From SSSZ01 sp036732025 (GTDB lineage Bacteria > Pseudomonadota > Gammaproteobacteria > Burkholderiales > Rhodocyclaceae), in NCBI GenBank assembly GCA_036732025.1, contig DAINDE010000035.1:1-45334 (forward strand): a DNA stretch of 45,334 nt. Direction: 5' to 3'. Both the position numbers and the translations under genes were made by a program. The notes beneath the pieces are model-generated. The model made no database searches. It was not told the origin of the DNA and saw only the letters and a list, made by a program, of their open reading frames with translations. Shown piece by piece: positions 44,324 through 45,334 of the stretch. The stretch's first letter is position 1. Each line of letters begins with the position of its first letter.

Positions 44324-44505
44324 GCCGGGAAATACGGAGTACCGGCTGAACCCGTCAGAACGACGCCACGCCGAGAAGAATTTCACACGAAACATTGATC
44401 TGCCCCAAGGGTAGCGCTTACGCCCATGGTAGATTAGAAAAGTTAAATATATCTACGGGATAGAGTCGCTCGACCACCATCCCGGCCAGCTCAGGGACAA
44501 TCAAA
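44324..44505. other. AT-richer gap before the RTX gene
   Basis: 182 bp without a gene. The second half (about 44425-44460) is AT-rich (TAGATTAGAAAAGTTAAATATATC) and is the likely promoter region of the RTX gene. AGGGAC lies 7 bases before its ATG. No confident -35/-10 pair or terminator hairpin was identified. Confidence 0.
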
Positions 44506-45334
44506 ATGGCGGTCATTACCACTCACTCCACCGACCCTGCCGCACTGTCGGGACAACTCGATCCGTTTGTCGACACGCTGCAGTCGAAGATCACTTCGCT
44601 CCAAAACGAGGCAGATTCAATGCTTGGCCGCCTCGAAACGGGATACTTGACCAGCCGATCGGACACCCAGATCAATATTCAATGGATCGGCGGCTATGGC
44701 TCGGTCTACGGGAGCGGGTTCAACGCCCTTTACAACAGTGGCACCACTGCCGCCCTAACGGGGATGGTGCTGCACGACACGGATCCCTATACGCATCTGC
44801 CATTCCTATTTTCGATGTCCGGTTCGGGTGCGGTAGACATGTGGGGCAACGTATCCGGCACCGTCAGTCAAGCCACCATCTCGGACTCCATCGCCACAAT
44901 CACCTACCGTGGCAGTATCTCATTAACAACTGGTATAGGCACTTACAGTTCCATTACCTATTCCATCAAGGCAAACGACGGATCCATTTCGAAACTGGTG
45001 GTCGGGGGGGCTTTGACGGACGACTATTACGGAAACATTGGTGGAACGGTCAATTCACTGATCTTCTCCACCGACCCGGATGGCAGCGGCCCCCAGGGGT
45101 TCACCACTCAAGTCAGCATCTCGGGGATAGCTCTACCAATCTCGACCTTGGCCTCGGTTACCGACCCGGCAGTACTTGTCACTTCGGTTCTCGGAGGCGA
45201 TGACACGCTCTATGGAACCTCGGCCGCCGACCTGCTCAACGGCTATGGCGGCAACGACCTTCTGGATGGCAAGGCCGGCGCCGACGACCTCATCGGCGGC
45301 GCCGGCAACGACACCTACGTCATCGACAACGCCG
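44506..45334 (+). CDS. RTX calcium-binding repeat protein, 5' part
   Basis: An open frame of 276 codons from ATG 44506 runs off the window end. Residues 1-229 are Ser/Thr/Gly-rich with no recognised domain and no signal peptide (MAVITTHSTDPAALSGQLDP), as expected for type I secretion. From residue 230 come RTX-type nonapeptides: GGDDTLYGT, NGYGGNDLLDG, GGAGNDTYVID. These bind Ca2+ outside the cell. The first part is much less GC-rich (30/60 and 26/60 G+C in 44881-44940 and 44941-45000) than the repeats (42/60 in 45241-45300), suggesting a mosaic or acquired N-terminal part. An adhesin, S-layer-like protein or enzyme is possible; the C terminus is needed to tell. Confidence 0.85.
   Translation, partial: MAVITTHSTDPAALSGQLDPFVDTLQSKITSLQNEADSMLGRLETGYLTSRSDTQINIQWIGGYGSVYGSGFNALYNSGTTAALTGMVLHDTDPYTHLPFLFSMSGSGAVDMWGNVSGTVSQATISDSIATITYRGSISLTTGIGTYSSITYSIKANDGSISKLVVGGALTDDYYGNIGGTVNSLIFSTDPDGSGPQGFTTQVSISGIALPISTLASVTDPAVLVTSVLGGDDTLYGTSAADLLNGYGGNDLLDGKAGADDLIGGAGNDTYVIDNA

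Overview
The window is GC-rich chromosomal DNA (mostly about 65-70% G+C by eye) from a betaproteobacterium, most likely of the Rhodocyclales (Azospira/Dechloromonas/Thauera-like). This is inferred from the gene set: a ChpA/PilL-type chemotaxis kinase, yqgE-ruvX-pyrR-pyrB with a degenerate dihydroorotase, proC-yggS beside pilT-pilU, a PhaM-type polyhydroxyalkanoate granule protein, fused indolepyruvate ferredoxin oxidoreductase and two Liv-type ABC importers. No rRNA, tRNA, insertion sequence, integrase or CRISPR array was seen. Genes are packed tightly, often with 1-29 bp overlaps, and no gap reaches 300 bp.

Layout. 1-3274: the 3' part of a hybrid chemotaxis kinase for twitching motility, converging on a DNA photolyase. 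3318-7087: yqgE, ruvX, pyrR, pyrB and a catalytically degenerate dihydroorotase (pyrC'). 7126-7732: a cyclic-di-GMP-I riboswitch ahead of a small secreted protein of unknown function. 7743-10216: an operon on the minus strand, yggS-proC-(tiny ORF)-yggT-yggU. 10273-12508: the pilus retraction ATPases pilT and pilU. 12643-15112: an SDR-like protein, a HemJ/CopD-like membrane protein and an RlmL-like RNA methyltransferase, joined by 1-bp overlaps. 15160-16824: a ferredoxin-reductase-like flavoprotein and a periplasmic COG3650-type protein. 16913-21786: a branched-chain amino acid ABC importer, livK-livH-livM-livG-livF, whose binding protein carries an unusual helical C-terminal tail. 21972-24653: two tandem paralogues that join a FeeM-like GNAT acyltransferase to a PilZ domain. 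24775-31810: indolepyruvate oxidoreductase, a membrane-anchored methyltransferase, a sensor kinase with a pseudo-receiver and a convergent LuxR-type response regulator. 31977-34648: PhaM, an AEC transporter and an alpha-methylacyl-CoA racemase-like enzyme. 34657-43457: an eight-gene minus-strand operon with an acyl-CoA synthetase, a complete Liv-type ABC importer, a variant phenylacetate-CoA-ligase-like protein and a small exported protein. It is headed by a divergent Crp/Fnr regulator (43646-44323). 44506-end: the 5' part of an RTX (calcium-binding repeat) protein.

How it fits together. Two themes stand out. The first is surface behaviour under cyclic-di-GMP: ChpA, PilT and PilU, a c-di-GMP riboswitch, and two acyltransferases with PilZ domains. 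The second is uptake and activation of organic acids: two Liv importers, two AMP-forming ligases, an acyl-CoA racemase, indolepyruvate oxidoreductase and PHA storage. The best candidate for an undescribed system is the tandem GNAT-PilZ pair, which looks like c-di-GMP-gated N-acyl amino acid (or related lipid) synthesis. The importer/ligase operon with its own Crp-like regulator comes next. All functional links between genes are inferences from sequence and position.
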